20,298 nucleotides of DNA from CAYHKY01 sp964357355. Lineage in GTDB: Bacteria > Patescibacteriota > Microgenomatia > UBA10105. Under the pieces are notes generated by a model, which was not told the origin of the DNA, ran no database searches, and was given only the letters and a program-made list of their open reading frames with translations. The stretch lies in NCBI GenBank assembly GCA_964357355.1, contig CAYHKY010000022.1, positions 1 to 20,298 of the forward strand. The letters run 5' to 3'. Both the position numbers and the translations under genes were made by a program. Positions 6,873 through 14,730 of the stretch are shown here, in pieces; positions within the stretch are counted from its first letter, which is position 1, and the number at the start of each line of letters is the position of its first letter.

Positions 6873-8284
6873 AATTTTTCACAGGCAGACAATTGGTAAA
6901 TAACGAACTCTGAATTTTTGTATACTTGCGAAAATTTCCGTTGTGGATTTTCCTTTTCTACTAAATAGTTGAATTCATACTTTTTTTGCAATTTACTTAT
7001 CATCTCATCAGTCTTAGACTGAATATCATTTAAGTCCAAAAGCCGTGTAAACCACTGATTAGCAAATTCTTCACTGTAAAAACTTAATGCTCCATCTTTA
7101 TACTCACCTATTATCGAACGTTCAGAAAGTAAACGAAAACCCTTATTGTAAAAGGGAGTTAGAAAAACGCAGTTATGCAACGTATTCGATTTAACCCAAA
7201 CTGTCATTTCTTTCCAATTTGCACTACCGGCAGAATTTGCAGAATTTCTTGAATAAATTAATCCAATTAACAAAAATACAATGATTACTCGAAGCCATTT
7301 AAATTTAATAGTAAATTTGTCTAATAATATGGCAGCACAAAAAATTGATACCAAGGCAGGATAAAACCAAATTCGTAAAAGTTGCAGTTGAATTACAAGT
7401 TTCGTCGGATGCACTACAACAAAAAAGACATTAGTTAAACTTACCACTACGGATAACACTACCAAACTAATAAATGTTTTCCTGATCTTCTCATTATTTA
7501 AAATCAATAAGTAAATGAGTCCCGGGAGTAATAATATGAGCAAATTTATCCATGCACGGCTTGACCATAAATCTGCAAAAGCATAACTATTTCTTAAACG
7601 AATAATTGACAACCATGAATTTGAAATCTGTGGCAAATTCCAAGCGCTAACTAACACTACAAACAAGACTAATGTGAGATATAAAGTATTTCTGAAAACA
7701 AAATTCAAATTTGATAACTTTTTATTAGAAAGCCAGACTCCATACAATATTATTCCAAATAGACCAGACAATGGATGAAAAATAAAACTTAACAGGAAAA
7801 AAATATATGCGTTTTTAGGCTTGTTTCTTACCCACAAACCTGTTAACGAAAATACAGTCCCAATTGCCCTGGGCAACAAATCAACTTCTACAGTGGTAAT
7901 CGCTGCCCCTCCGATATGAAATCTAACTAAAACAAAAAGACAAAACAACAATGCAGTGAAGTAATTATTTGCAAAATGCATAGCCCAAACAAAAAGTAAC
8001 AGGAGATAGAAAAAAAGATATATCCTATGCAACAAAAAAATGGTTACATATGACGGTAGTGGCAAATAATAACTCAAAAATGCTAGTGTTGGGTAATATA
8101 TGCTCAACCTTTCCTGTGGGGTAGATTTCTGGAACAAATAATCTGAGGAATATAGATCTGAATCAACATGTTTACTTATTTGCGGGACATGAAGCACCAT
8201 ATCTTCTACATAATATTCAGAACCCAGTAAAAAACTGCTTATTAGAGTTAAGAGAAAAATAGTCAAAATAATTCGCCGATTCAT
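6869..8284 (-). CDS. Polytopic membrane protein, possible GT-C-type transferase
   Basis: I do not recognise a named family. The 471-residue protein has an N-terminal signal-anchor-like span (residues 5-21) and about nine further hydrophobic segments, ending in a roughly 120-residue hydrophilic domain. The first external loop holds HVPQISKHVDSDLYSSDYLF (about 32-51) with acidic residues D41, D43 and D48, and a later HPLSGLFGI segment follows. An acidic first loop, many spans and a soluble C-terminus is the general plan of GT-C glycosyltransferases, but no exact motif is present. It is cotranscribed with the GT4 gene downstream (ATGA overlap). It starts the minus-strand block, facing the GT4 gene at 8351 across 66 bases. 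A glycan-assembly role is inferred from context. Confidence 0.7.
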   Translation of the reverse strand: MNRRIILTIFLLTLISSFLLGSEYYVEDMVLHVPQISKHVDSDLYSSDYLFQKSTPQERLSIYYPTLAFLSYYLPLPSYVTIFLLHRIYLFFYLLLLFVWAMHFANNYFTALLFCLFVLVRFHIGGAAITTVEVDLLPRAIGTVFSLTGLWVRNKPKNAYIFFLLSFIFHPLSGLFGIILYGVWLSNKKLSNLNFVFRNTLYLTLVLFVVLVSAWNLPQISNSWLSIIRLRNSYAFADLWSSRAWINLLILLLPGLIYLLILNNEKIRKTFISLVVLSVVVSLTNVFFVVVHPTKLVIQLQLLRIWFYPALVSIFCAAILLDKFTIKFKWLRVIIVFLLIGLIYSRNSANSAGSANWKEMTVWVKSNTLHNCVFLTPFYNKGFRLLSERSIIGEYKDGALSFYSEEFANQWFTRLLDLNDIQSKTDEMISKLQKKYEFNYLVEKENPQRKFSQVYKNSEFVIYQLSACEKL

Positions 8285-8316
8285 AAATTATTTATGTATA
8301 AATTATCTCATAAAGA

Positions 8317-8344
8317 TCGAAATGGTGCTTAATTGCGCTATAAT
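8317..8344 (+). promoter_or_regulatory. Candidate promoter for the GT4 gene at 8351
   Basis: The divergent gap 8285-8350 holds a perfect TATAAT at 8339-8344. The best -35 match is TCGAAA at 8317-8322, 16 bases upstream (4 of 6 to TTGACA). A transcript starting about 7 bases after the -10 box would begin at or next to the ATG at 8351, leaving almost no leader. No Shine-Dalgarno sequence is seen. Confidence 0.45.
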
Positions 8345-8350
8345 GCAAAA

Positions 8351-9421
8351 ATGAAGGTATTTTTCGTTTTTAGAGCAGAACGCAGCAAATTATGGAATGA
8401 TTATCTTGCCAAAAAATCACCCAGCACTTTTCTTTATGGTTTGCCGGAATTAAAGAAACTTGGGTTTACGGTAGAATTCAGAGACCTTGCATGGATTAAA
8501 TTCAATCCACTTCGTTTTTTGCTCCAACCTCTGGAGCATCTCTTCCAATGGTTAATAAATTATCCGATCGGATTTCAATTACATCAGGCATTGATACTTC
8601 TACCAACTTTGCGAAAATTTGATGTGTTAGTAACCGCACAAGATAGCGCTGGTCTTCCGATTCTTTTTCTAAAAACAATTGGATTAATTAATTCTAAAAT
8701 CGTCTATATAAGCGGTAGCCTAGTTAGTGCCATAGATCATGTTCGCAATCCTCTAATGTTAGTCATCTTTAGATATATGCTAGGTAAAGCGGATGAAATT
8801 ATTTGTTATTCTGATCGGGAACGAAGAACACTTCAAGAATTTTGTAGCCGAAAAGTGATTTCGTTACCACTTGGAGTAGATATTGACTTTTATTCTCCAT
8901 CACGTCATTCAAAAAAACCAACTATTGATGTGTTTGCAGCTGGAAGAGATTCATATAGAGATTATGCGACTTTATTTAAAGCCGTTGCAGATATGCCTTG
9001 GAAAACAGTTGTCGCCTGCAGCCCTTATAATATTAAAGGGCTTATTCCTCCTCCGAATGTGCAAATACGTTTTGACATCACTCCACTCGAAATGAAAGAA
9101 TTGTATGAACAGTCACAACTCATTGTTGTTCCCATGAAACCTACAGAAAGAACTCAAGGTCAAGTTGTATTTATGGAAGCCATGAGTATGGGAAAGCGGA
9201 TTGTCGCAAGCAAGGTAGCAGGACTTGTGACAGCGCCTATTTTAAAAAAATATCCAAATGCTGAATTTGTAAAGCCTGAAAACTCATTAGCTTTAAAAAA
9301 CGCAATAAAAAACTCTCTTGCAATGGTAACTAGCACATTTTCGGACAAGAAAATTCGTGATTCAGTATCAACCTTTCATTCAGCTAAACAACTAGCACTA
9401 ATATTACAAAATGTCGTCTAA
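8351..9421 (+). CDS. Glycosyltransferase family 4 (group 1)
   Basis: A 356-residue GT-B enzyme. An in-frame TTG at 8333 would add six residues, but it lies before the -10 box. ATG 8351 gives the normal N-terminal strand MKVFFVFRA, so it is preferred. The hinge has EIICYSDRERRTL followed by LPLGVDIDFYSP (about 172-183), a classic GT4 landmark. The C-terminal donor site shows VVPMKPTERTQGQVVFMEAMSMGK (about 260-282), where ME is the likely ribose/diphosphate-binding glutamate, then VASKVAGL. Such enzymes add one sugar from a nucleotide donor to a lipid-linked acceptor in the cytoplasm. The stop is 2 bases before the next ATG, so it forms an operon with the nucleotidyltransferase. Specific sugar unknown. 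Confidence 0.88.
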   Translation: MKVFFVFRAERSKLWNDYLAKKSPSTFLYGLPELKKLGFTVEFRDLAWIKFNPLRFLLQPLEHLFQWLINYPIGFQLHQALILLPTLRKFDVLVTAQDSAGLPILFLKTIGLINSKIVYISGSLVSAIDHVRNPLMLVIFRYMLGKADEIICYSDRERRTLQEFCSRKVISLPLGVDIDFYSPSRHSKKPTIDVFAAGRDSYRDYATLFKAVADMPWKTVVACSPYNIKGLIPPPNVQIRFDITPLEMKELYEQSQLIVVPMKPTERTQGQVVFMEAMSMGKRIVASKVAGLVTAPILKKYPNAEFVKPENSLALKNAIKNSLAMVTSTFSDKKIRDSVSTFHSAKQLALILQNVV

Positions 9422-9423
9422 AA

Positions 9424-10226
9424 ATGAATAATAAACTTACTATAGGTGTAATTCCCGCTGCAGGAAAAGGTACGAGATTTAGCTATTTGTCACATGTACT
9501 ACCTAAAGCACTTTTACCGCTTTATAATCGACCAATTATCCATCATGTGATAGATCACATGACAGAAGTTGGTATCAAAGAAATATATATAATCGTCAAT
9601 TTTGGAAAAGAACGAATTAAAGAGTATTGCACTCACATACCGCTACCCAAAGGGACAATAATTCATTTTGTAGAACAAAAAAAACTTGAAGGACTGGCAA
9701 GTGCTATATTATTAACCGAAAAATATATAATTGACAAGCCATTCCTGGTTATTTTGGGAGATGATTGTACAATATCTAATTCTTTTTCACCTATGGTTCA
9801 AACATTTCTTCGCAGTGATACTCTAGCAATTGAAGCTGTAGTCAAGGAAAAAGATAAAAAAATATTACACCAAACGAATTCAGTTACTATTGGGAAAAAC
9901 AATCAAATATTGGAAATAATTGAAAAGCCTAAACTTCCGCAATCTTTTTTCCGAGGATGCGGAATTTATATATTTCGATCAGAAATATTCTGCAAGGATA
10001 AGGAGTACTTAAAATTCAAAACNNNNNNNNNNAAATTTTCTCTTATATTAAGAGAACACCTGTCAGTTCAATTCGCAATGAAAGAGAGATAACCCATACA
10101 CTGCAATTGTTAACTAAAAATAAACGTGTTCATTATTTCTTAATTAAAGGTTTAAATATTAATATTAATAATTATGACGACCTTTTGTCTGCTTCTCTGG
10201 AAATAAAAAAACACAGTCGTATTTAA
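9424..10226 (+). CDS. Sugar-1-phosphate nucleotidyltransferase, interrupted by a scaffold gap
   Basis: RmlA/GalU-like enzyme that activates a sugar-1-phosphate with an NTP. The N-terminus has the signature AAGKGTR with PKALLP (12-32, K28), an EQKKLEGLASAI substrate segment (84-95), the metal-binding LGDD with D113, and EIIEKP. Ten Ns at 10023-10032 interrupt it. After the gap the true frame begins at about 10035, not in phase with the 10-N spacer, and reads IFSYIKRTPVSSIRNEREIT, then GLNININNYDDLL, ending at TAA 10224-10226. This is the expected C-terminus, so an apparent stop at 10090-10092 is an artefact of the placeholder length. EIF occurs on both sides of the gap (9982-9990 and about 10032-10040), so bases 9991-10022 may be a bad contig end. 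Joining at EIF gives about 250 residues, a normal length. Confidence 0.85.
10023..10032. other. Assembly gap (10 N)
   Basis: A run of ten Ns inside the nucleotidyltransferase gene. The frames on the two sides differ, so the real gap length cannot be 10. To keep one reading frame, if nothing else is wrong, it must be 3k+2 bases, or the contig ends overlap. Confidence 0.97.
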
Positions 10227-10231
10227 AAAGG

Positions 10232-12100
10232 CTACTTTGAATTTAATATTTCAGAAATAGCGTGTGCAGTTCTTTCTGATGAATCGAATTTGGTAAATCC
10301 AACAACGTCCTTAAGAAATCTCTTTTGGTGAAATTGTAATTTCTGTATTAATCCAGGATTATTGTGTACTTTTTTCAACTGTGTAAATACGTCTGCGGCT
10401 TTTTCCGGTATCCACGCTGCTTTGTACTTTTTGATAGGTGTAACACCTTCTCCCCATAATGGTGTAGTGTAGAATAATGGTTTCCCCATGATCATCGGCC
10501 AGAATAAAGCTGTAGTATCCCAAGACAACACTACATCACATCCACAAACAAAATCGGTTAAATCTTGACGTAGATTGTAAAGTATTTTTATACCGTACTT
10601 TTTTGTCAAATAAGAAATTTCTGGTACGTCTTGACCTGTATGCGACCTTATCCAAAATATACCTGAAAATTGATGATTAGTAGCAGCCTGTAGCAACTGA
10701 TCCAGGAACAATCCCTGTGCATAGGAATTTGGTGCGTAAAGTGTCAGCAGTAATCCAAATACGTTTTCTGCTTTTTTGAGAAACTTAGGTTTAATAAAAT
10801 ATTTATCTTTTACAGATACGTCCAAATAAGGAAATCCTGTCGCATGTATATCAGATTTTTTCTTTATAAATTTATCCCTATACCAGGTAGAAATGTATGT
10901 ACCCCAAGCTAACATTTTTTGGCTGTAGTATTCTTCACCTAAAAGGAAGTCGTTCCAACCATGAAGCAACACAGCTGTTTTTTTTTGCCTATCATGGGCG
11001 GCATATACAAATGGCAGAGCTGTCGGGGATGGGTCATGAGTAGTTATTACAAGCTTTGGATCGGTTTTTTCCACAGCGTTTTCCGTCAATAGTACGTGTG
11101 AAATATATTTAGTAATATATTTTTTACCGGCCATTTCTATACTTGCGTAAATGGCCTTACGTACAACTTGGGGCACATCAATTAAAGGGTTATTCTTTTT
11201 AAGAAGTCTGGCTGAAAATAAGTATTCACGTATTACTTGGGAAACTAACTGTTTCTTTTGATTTTCCATATCTGAAGTTAAAAATAACTTCAGCGGAGTA
11301 TATGAAATTCCTGAGTAATTTAACAAAAATTCATCTTTTTGTGATTGATCCCCACTGATGACAATTCCTCTATTATGGGTATTTAGGCTTCGAAGCATTT
11401 GATTATAGTAATATAAATTTAAACCTGACGAAAAAAGTATAAAATCATAGTGTCTTTCCAAGTTCGCAAATGATAGCTTCCGTCGTATATCAAAAATAGT
11501 ATTCACTGAAAAATAAAATGTTTTATTAATAATTTCTATAACGTCATTAAAAAGTGATTTAATTGAAAGTATCCCAGTATATGAGCTTGAAGTTGGCTGA
11601 AAAAGAACAATTTTGTTTTTAGGTGCAAAGAAGAATTTACAAAAGACTGCCAGAGGAAAATGTAATGGCGACCAACCTGTAAGTACGAACTTAGTGTCTT
11701 GACTTATGTAATAACGTGTTGGCTTCCTAACTTTCTCTAATTTTTGAAAATATTCATATTCAAATAAAATTGTAGTGAATTCAGTTTCAAATGTAGTCCT
11801 CAGTAAATCAGGTAATGACGAGTGCTTCACTTTAATATGTTTTAAATACGGATGAATTGCTTTGAAAATACTGTTTGCTTTTTCCGTATAATTTTGAAGG
11901 GAGTAATGGTAAAAGTTTTTTTTAAATACCGGATTTGCAAAATAACTATATTCAAATTCTCCGTTGAGACGTAATTCTTCCTGTGCAGAAAATGTTGGCG
12001 CTAATATGAGGGTTTTGACAAGTGGATGTGTTTGTTTATATTCAATAGCCCATCGTGCTTCACGAGGTGTACACGCTAAAATCACAACAGTTTCATGCAT
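10232..12100 (-). CDS. Putative GT-B-type surface-carbohydrate transferase, 622 residues
   Basis: No named family is recognised with certainty. The N-terminal part (1-50) looks like an alpha/beta start (TVVILACTPREARWAIEY). The C-terminal third has features shared with Kdo-, CDP-glycerol- and capsule-type GT-B transferases: TTHDPSPTALPFVYAA (353-368), LLHGW (378-382), IRSHTGQD (484-491), and a donor-site-like DVVLSWDTTALFWPMIMGKP (522-541). No membrane span or signal peptide is evident, so it is probably cytoplasmic. It begins 3 bases after the stop of the PseB-like dehydratase, and the two form a minus-strand operon. That linkage suggests it transfers, or helps make, the sugar derived from the dehydratase product. 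The function is inference. At about 1.5-2 times the size of a typical GT-B enzyme, it may carry an extra N-terminal domain. Confidence 0.72.
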   Translation of the reverse strand: MHETVVILACTPREARWAIEYKQTHPLVKTLILAPTFSAQEELRLNGEFEYSYFANPVFKKNFYHYSLQNYTEKANSIFKAIHPYLKHIKVKHSSLPDLLRTTFETEFTTILFEYEYFQKLEKVRKPTRYYISQDTKFVLTGWSPLHFPLAVFCKFFFAPKNKIVLFQPTSSSYTGILSIKSLFNDVIEIINKTFYFSVNTIFDIRRKLSFANLERHYDFILFSSGLNLYYYNQMLRSLNTHNRGIVISGDQSQKDEFLLNYSGISYTPLKLFLTSDMENQKKQLVSQVIREYLFSARLLKKNNPLIDVPQVVRKAIYASIEMAGKKYITKYISHVLLTENAVEKTDPKLVITTHDPSPTALPFVYAAHDRQKKTAVLLHGWNDFLLGEEYYSQKMLAWGTYISTWYRDKFIKKKSDIHATGFPYLDVSVKDKYFIKPKFLKKAENVFGLLLTLYAPNSYAQGLFLDQLLQAATNHQFSGIFWIRSHTGQDVPEISYLTKKYGIKILYNLRQDLTDFVCGCDVVLSWDTTALFWPMIMGKPLFYTTPLWGEGVTPIKKYKAAWIPEKAADVFTQLKKVHNNPGLIQKLQFHQKRFLKDVVGFTKFDSSERTAHAISEILNSK

Positions 12101-12103
12101 GGA

Positions 12104-13084
12104 TCAATCAAGTTTTTCCAGGAGTTCTGTAAGGGTTTTGACAGATAAATAATTTATATTAGATTTACTATTATAGTTGAAATTATTGTGAACTGATTTC
12201 CCGGGAAATTTGAGGCTTGAATCATGCCAAAAATCAAACTGGGGATAAACCACAAAGTGAGATGGAAATTCGCGAACATGACGAGCTTCATGGACCGTTA
12301 TCAAGTCTTCATGTATTTTTTCACCCTGACGAATTCCAATGTATTTTAATTTTGCATCCCTGTTCACCGCAGTGGCCAAATCAATAACACGGAAACTAGG
12401 CAACTTTGGTACATATACCTCTCCACCTCTCATCGACTCAATAAATTTTACAACAAATTCAATCCCATTATTTAATGTTAACCAAAAACGTGTCATCTCC
12501 GGGTGAGTCAGAGTAAATTGATTTGTTTTATTTTGTTTTATAAACAATGGAATTACACTTCCCCGACTACCAGCCACATTTCCGTACCTTATGCAAGCAA
12601 TTTTAGTTTTTTTCTTACCAACATACGCATTGCCCTGAACTAGAAGTTTTTCCATTACCAATTTCGTCGCACCATACAGATTAATCGGGCTGACTGCCTT
12701 GTCTGTAATAAGTCCAAAAATTCGTTCAACCCCCGCGTCAATTCCGGCATTTAACACATTCATCGTTCCAATAATATTTGTCTTAATTGCTTCCGTAGGA
12801 TTGTATTCTGAGGCTACTATTTGCTTCATCGCGGCGGCATGGATAACTAAAGTTACACCTTCCATTGCTCGATTTAGTCTCTCTGCATCTCGCACATCAC
12901 CTATAAAGAAACGGAGATTTTTGTGATGAAATTTTTGCTGCATTTCATATTGTTTAAACTCATCACGGCTATAGATCCTCAATGATTTGGGCGGATGATG
13001 TTTGAGGATGTACTTGGTAAATGCCTGTCCGAAAGATCCGGTACCTCCGGTAAGCAAAATAGCTTGTTTTGACCAGTCAAACAT
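12104..13084 (-). CDS. pseB: UDP-N-acetylglucosamine 4,6-dehydratase (inverting), PseB/FlaA1-like
   Basis: SDR enzyme that converts UDP-GlcNAc to the 4-keto-6-deoxy-L-arabino product, first step to pseudaminic acid and several other 6-deoxy-amino sugars. The 326-residue protein starts MFDWSKQAILLTGGTGSFG with the NADP site GGTGSFG (13-19). IYSRDEFKQYEM (37-48), FFIGDVRD (59-66), HAAAMKQ (82-88) and EYNPTEAIKTNIIGT (93-107) follow. The active-site set D128, K129, Y137 and K141 lies in TDKAVSPINLYGATK, at the same relative spacing as in H. pylori FlaA1. IRYGNVAGSRGSVIP and GIRQGEKIHE complete the match. A GTG at 13090 would add two residues, but homologues begin at MFDW, so ATG 13084 is chosen. 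It heads a two-gene operon. The symbol reflects family, not a proven pathway. Confidence 0.9.
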   Translation of the reverse strand: MFDWSKQAILLTGGTGSFGQAFTKYILKHHPPKSLRIYSRDEFKQYEMQQKFHHKNLRFFIGDVRDAERLNRAMEGVTLVIHAAAMKQIVASEYNPTEAIKTNIIGTMNVLNAGIDAGVERIFGLITDKAVSPINLYGATKLVMEKLLVQGNAYVGKKKTKIACIRYGNVAGSRGSVIPLFIKQNKTNQFTLTHPEMTRFWLTLNNGIEFVVKFIESMRGGEVYVPKLPSFRVIDLATAVNRDAKLKYIGIRQGEKIHEDLITVHEARHVREFPSHFVVYPQFDFWHDSSLKFPGKSVHNNFNYNSKSNINYLSVKTLTELLEKLD

Positions 13085-13098
13085 GCGCACACTTTAAC

Positions 13099-13104
13099 AT
13101 AATA
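13099..13104 (-). promoter_or_regulatory. Candidate -10 box for the PseB-like operon
   Basis: On the minus strand TATTAT reads from 13104 to 13099, 14 bases before ATG 13084, in the divergent gap 13085-13153. No good -35 match stands at normal spacing. Transcription from here would leave only a few bases of leader. Confidence 0.3.
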
Positions 13105-13106
13105 AA

Positions 13107-13135
13107 TTGGTATTCTCAACAAATTCGAGTACAAT
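13107..13135 (+). promoter_or_regulatory. Candidate promoter for the block starting at 13154
   Basis: TTGGTA at 13107-13112 and TACAAT at 13130-13135 are separated by 17 bases, a near-consensus sigma-70-type arrangement (4 of 6 and 5 of 6 matches). It lies in the only intergenic space before the long plus-strand block 13154-20298, about 12 bases upstream of the expected transcript start. It overlaps the minus-strand -10 region spatially, so the two operons share a small divergent control region. Confidence 0.5.
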
Positions 13136-13153
13136 TAACCAGCTTTTAGCAAC

Positions 13154-14704
13154 ATGAAAAGAATTGCTCTTTTTAATAATTGGAGATTTATTTTGTTATT
13201 TATTTTTGGCTTTAACCTGCTACTCAGATTGGTGTTTATTTTCTACGGGTATATCACTCATGATGAGGGAATAGCTATTTATAATAACGGGTTAGCATAT
13301 TCCGGACTTAAACCCTTTATTGACTATAATGGTTGGAACAGTCTCATCAATGATTATTTTTTTGGCTTCACCCGCCTATTTCTTACTCCGACTATTTTAA
13401 CTCAAAGATTTTACGCATTTGGTATATCAATTATAGTTTTTTGGCTTACTTTGACTATTTGTCGTTGGTTAGGTTCACGCATTTTGGTTATAACATGCGC
13501 TCTTTTACTTACGACAGGGTCACTTACATATACATACTTATCCAATATCCCATATTCCGAACAATTGATGACTCTTTGTATAATGTTTTCCCTCTATTTT
13601 TTTACTAAAGCGCATTCAAACAAACATTATCAATTTTTTGATTTCCTTTGCATTCTTAGCCTTCTCATTGGAGCCCTCGCACGATCACAAGTATGGCCTC
13701 TAGTTTTTCTATTTGCTATTTATTTTTTATTTCTGAGAAATTCCGTTAGGAATTATTTTAAAAAAATGATTATATGTTTAAGCATAGCGTTATTGATTTT
13801 ATTTGGCCCCTTTGTCAGCGAAAGTTTAGAACTTACTATATATGCTATTATCTGGCCATTTTTTTCTAATAAAATCTTAATTTATGTATGGAATACACCA
13901 GCTTTCAATTTATCCCAATTAATTAATTTTCTTGCTTCAGCATTTCGCGATTACGGAATATTTATTAGCTTTATAGCTGCAGGATCGGTTACAATAATCA
14001 ATCGGAAAGACTTACAATCATCTCCGAAACATAAATTTATTGGTCTCTGTCTTTTAATTATTGCAGAATTTTTTTTGGTTTCACTAATCCACCGCCCGGC
14101 TGATTCAAACTATATATATCCTGTAGTTCCAGTAATGGCTATTGTGTGTGCTTTCTTTTTTGATAATTTTGTGAATATGACAGTTATTAAGACTCGCATA
14201 TTTCTATTTATTATACTTGCATCTTTACTTGTGATGCACGCAATCACCTATCCTCACTTTAAAATCATAAAAACCTCTTTGAAAACGATAAACCAACCGC
14301 CTTACAAAATTCTAAAAGTAATAAATAACTATATTAGTACTCTAGTTTTTCCCAAAGATGAAGTTATCGCTTTTTATTTACCAGCTATTACTGAACTTCC
14401 TCTTCAAACTCCCCTATTCTTAAATGAAGGTCCAGGTTCTCTCTCGGTTTTGGATGAGAACATTGCTAGTAAATACCATCTAACTTCATTACCAGCTTTT
14501 AGGGATTATATAGCTTCGGAAAAAGCTAAATTACTTATTTTTCCATCAACCTCCGTTTATTTTTTTGGAAAAGATGATACTGAACGAAACCAAACTCAGG
14601 AAGTGATTTTTAAGCATTATGAATTGGTCAAAGAGTTTAATGAGCTATCCTTGATTGACGGCAGCAAAGCTTCACTTCGCATTTTCCGCTTGCCCCAACA
14701 TTAA
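13154..14704 (+). CDS. GT-C membrane glycosyltransferase, PMT/ArnT-like
   Basis: Integral membrane protein of 516 residues with about ten hydrophobic spans and a soluble C-terminal tail of about 130 residues. After the first span (about 11-32) the external loop contains THDEGIAIYNNGLAYSG (35-51), with D37/E38 as the likely catalytic acidic pair, followed by KPFIDYNGWNSL. This layout is that of GT39/GT83-type transferases that use polyprenyl-phosphate sugars outside the cytoplasmic membrane. It is the second clear GT-C protein in the window. ATG 13154 is the first start after the candidate promoter at 13107-13135. No Shine-Dalgarno site is visible. It is not homologous in any obvious way to the protein at 4260 beyond the acidic loop. 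Donor and acceptor are unknown. Confidence 0.78.
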   Translation: MKRIALFNNWRFILLFIFGFNLLLRLVFIFYGYITHDEGIAIYNNGLAYSGLKPFIDYNGWNSLINDYFFGFTRLFLTPTILTQRFYAFGISIIVFWLTLTICRWLGSRILVITCALLLTTGSLTYTYLSNIPYSEQLMTLCIMFSLYFFTKAHSNKHYQFFDFLCILSLLIGALARSQVWPLVFLFAIYFLFLRNSVRNYFKKMIICLSIALLILFGPFVSESLELTIYAIIWPFFSNKILIYVWNTPAFNLSQLINFLASAFRDYGIFISFIAAGSVTIINRKDLQSSPKHKFIGLCLLIIAEFFLVSLIHRPADSNYIYPVVPVMAIVCAFFFDNFVNMTVIKTRIFLFIILASLLVMHAITYPHFKIIKTSLKTINQPPYKILKVINNYISTLVFPKDEVIAFYLPAITELPLQTPLFLNEGPGSLSVLDENIASKYHLTSLPAFRDYIASEKAKLLIFPSTSVYFFGKDDTERNQTQEVIFKHYELVKEFNELSLIDGSKASLRIFRLPQH

Positions 14705-14718
14705 GTTCTATATACAAT
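14690..14718 (+). promoter_or_regulatory. Candidate internal promoter before the three-domain fusion gene
   Basis: TTGCCC at 14690-14695 and TACAAT at 14713-14718 are spaced by 17 bases (4 of 6 and 5 of 6 matches). They sit in the 26-base gap between stop 14704 and ATG 14731, with the -35 box inside the end of the preceding gene. A transcript starting near 14725 would have only about 6 leader bases before ATG 14731. Confidence 0.35.
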
Positions 14719-14730
14719 GTGCCTCTTAGT

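Noticed and set aside
8333..8350. TTG start for the GT4 gene at 8333
   Set aside because: It would put the start codon upstream of the TATAAT box and add RYNAK-type residues not expected before the first beta strand. ATG 8351 is better.
10227..10260. Possible terminator hairpin at the second convergent junction
   Set aside because: Only a 4-base AAAG/CTTT stem around GCTA forms cleanly before mismatches, so there is too little to call a terminator.
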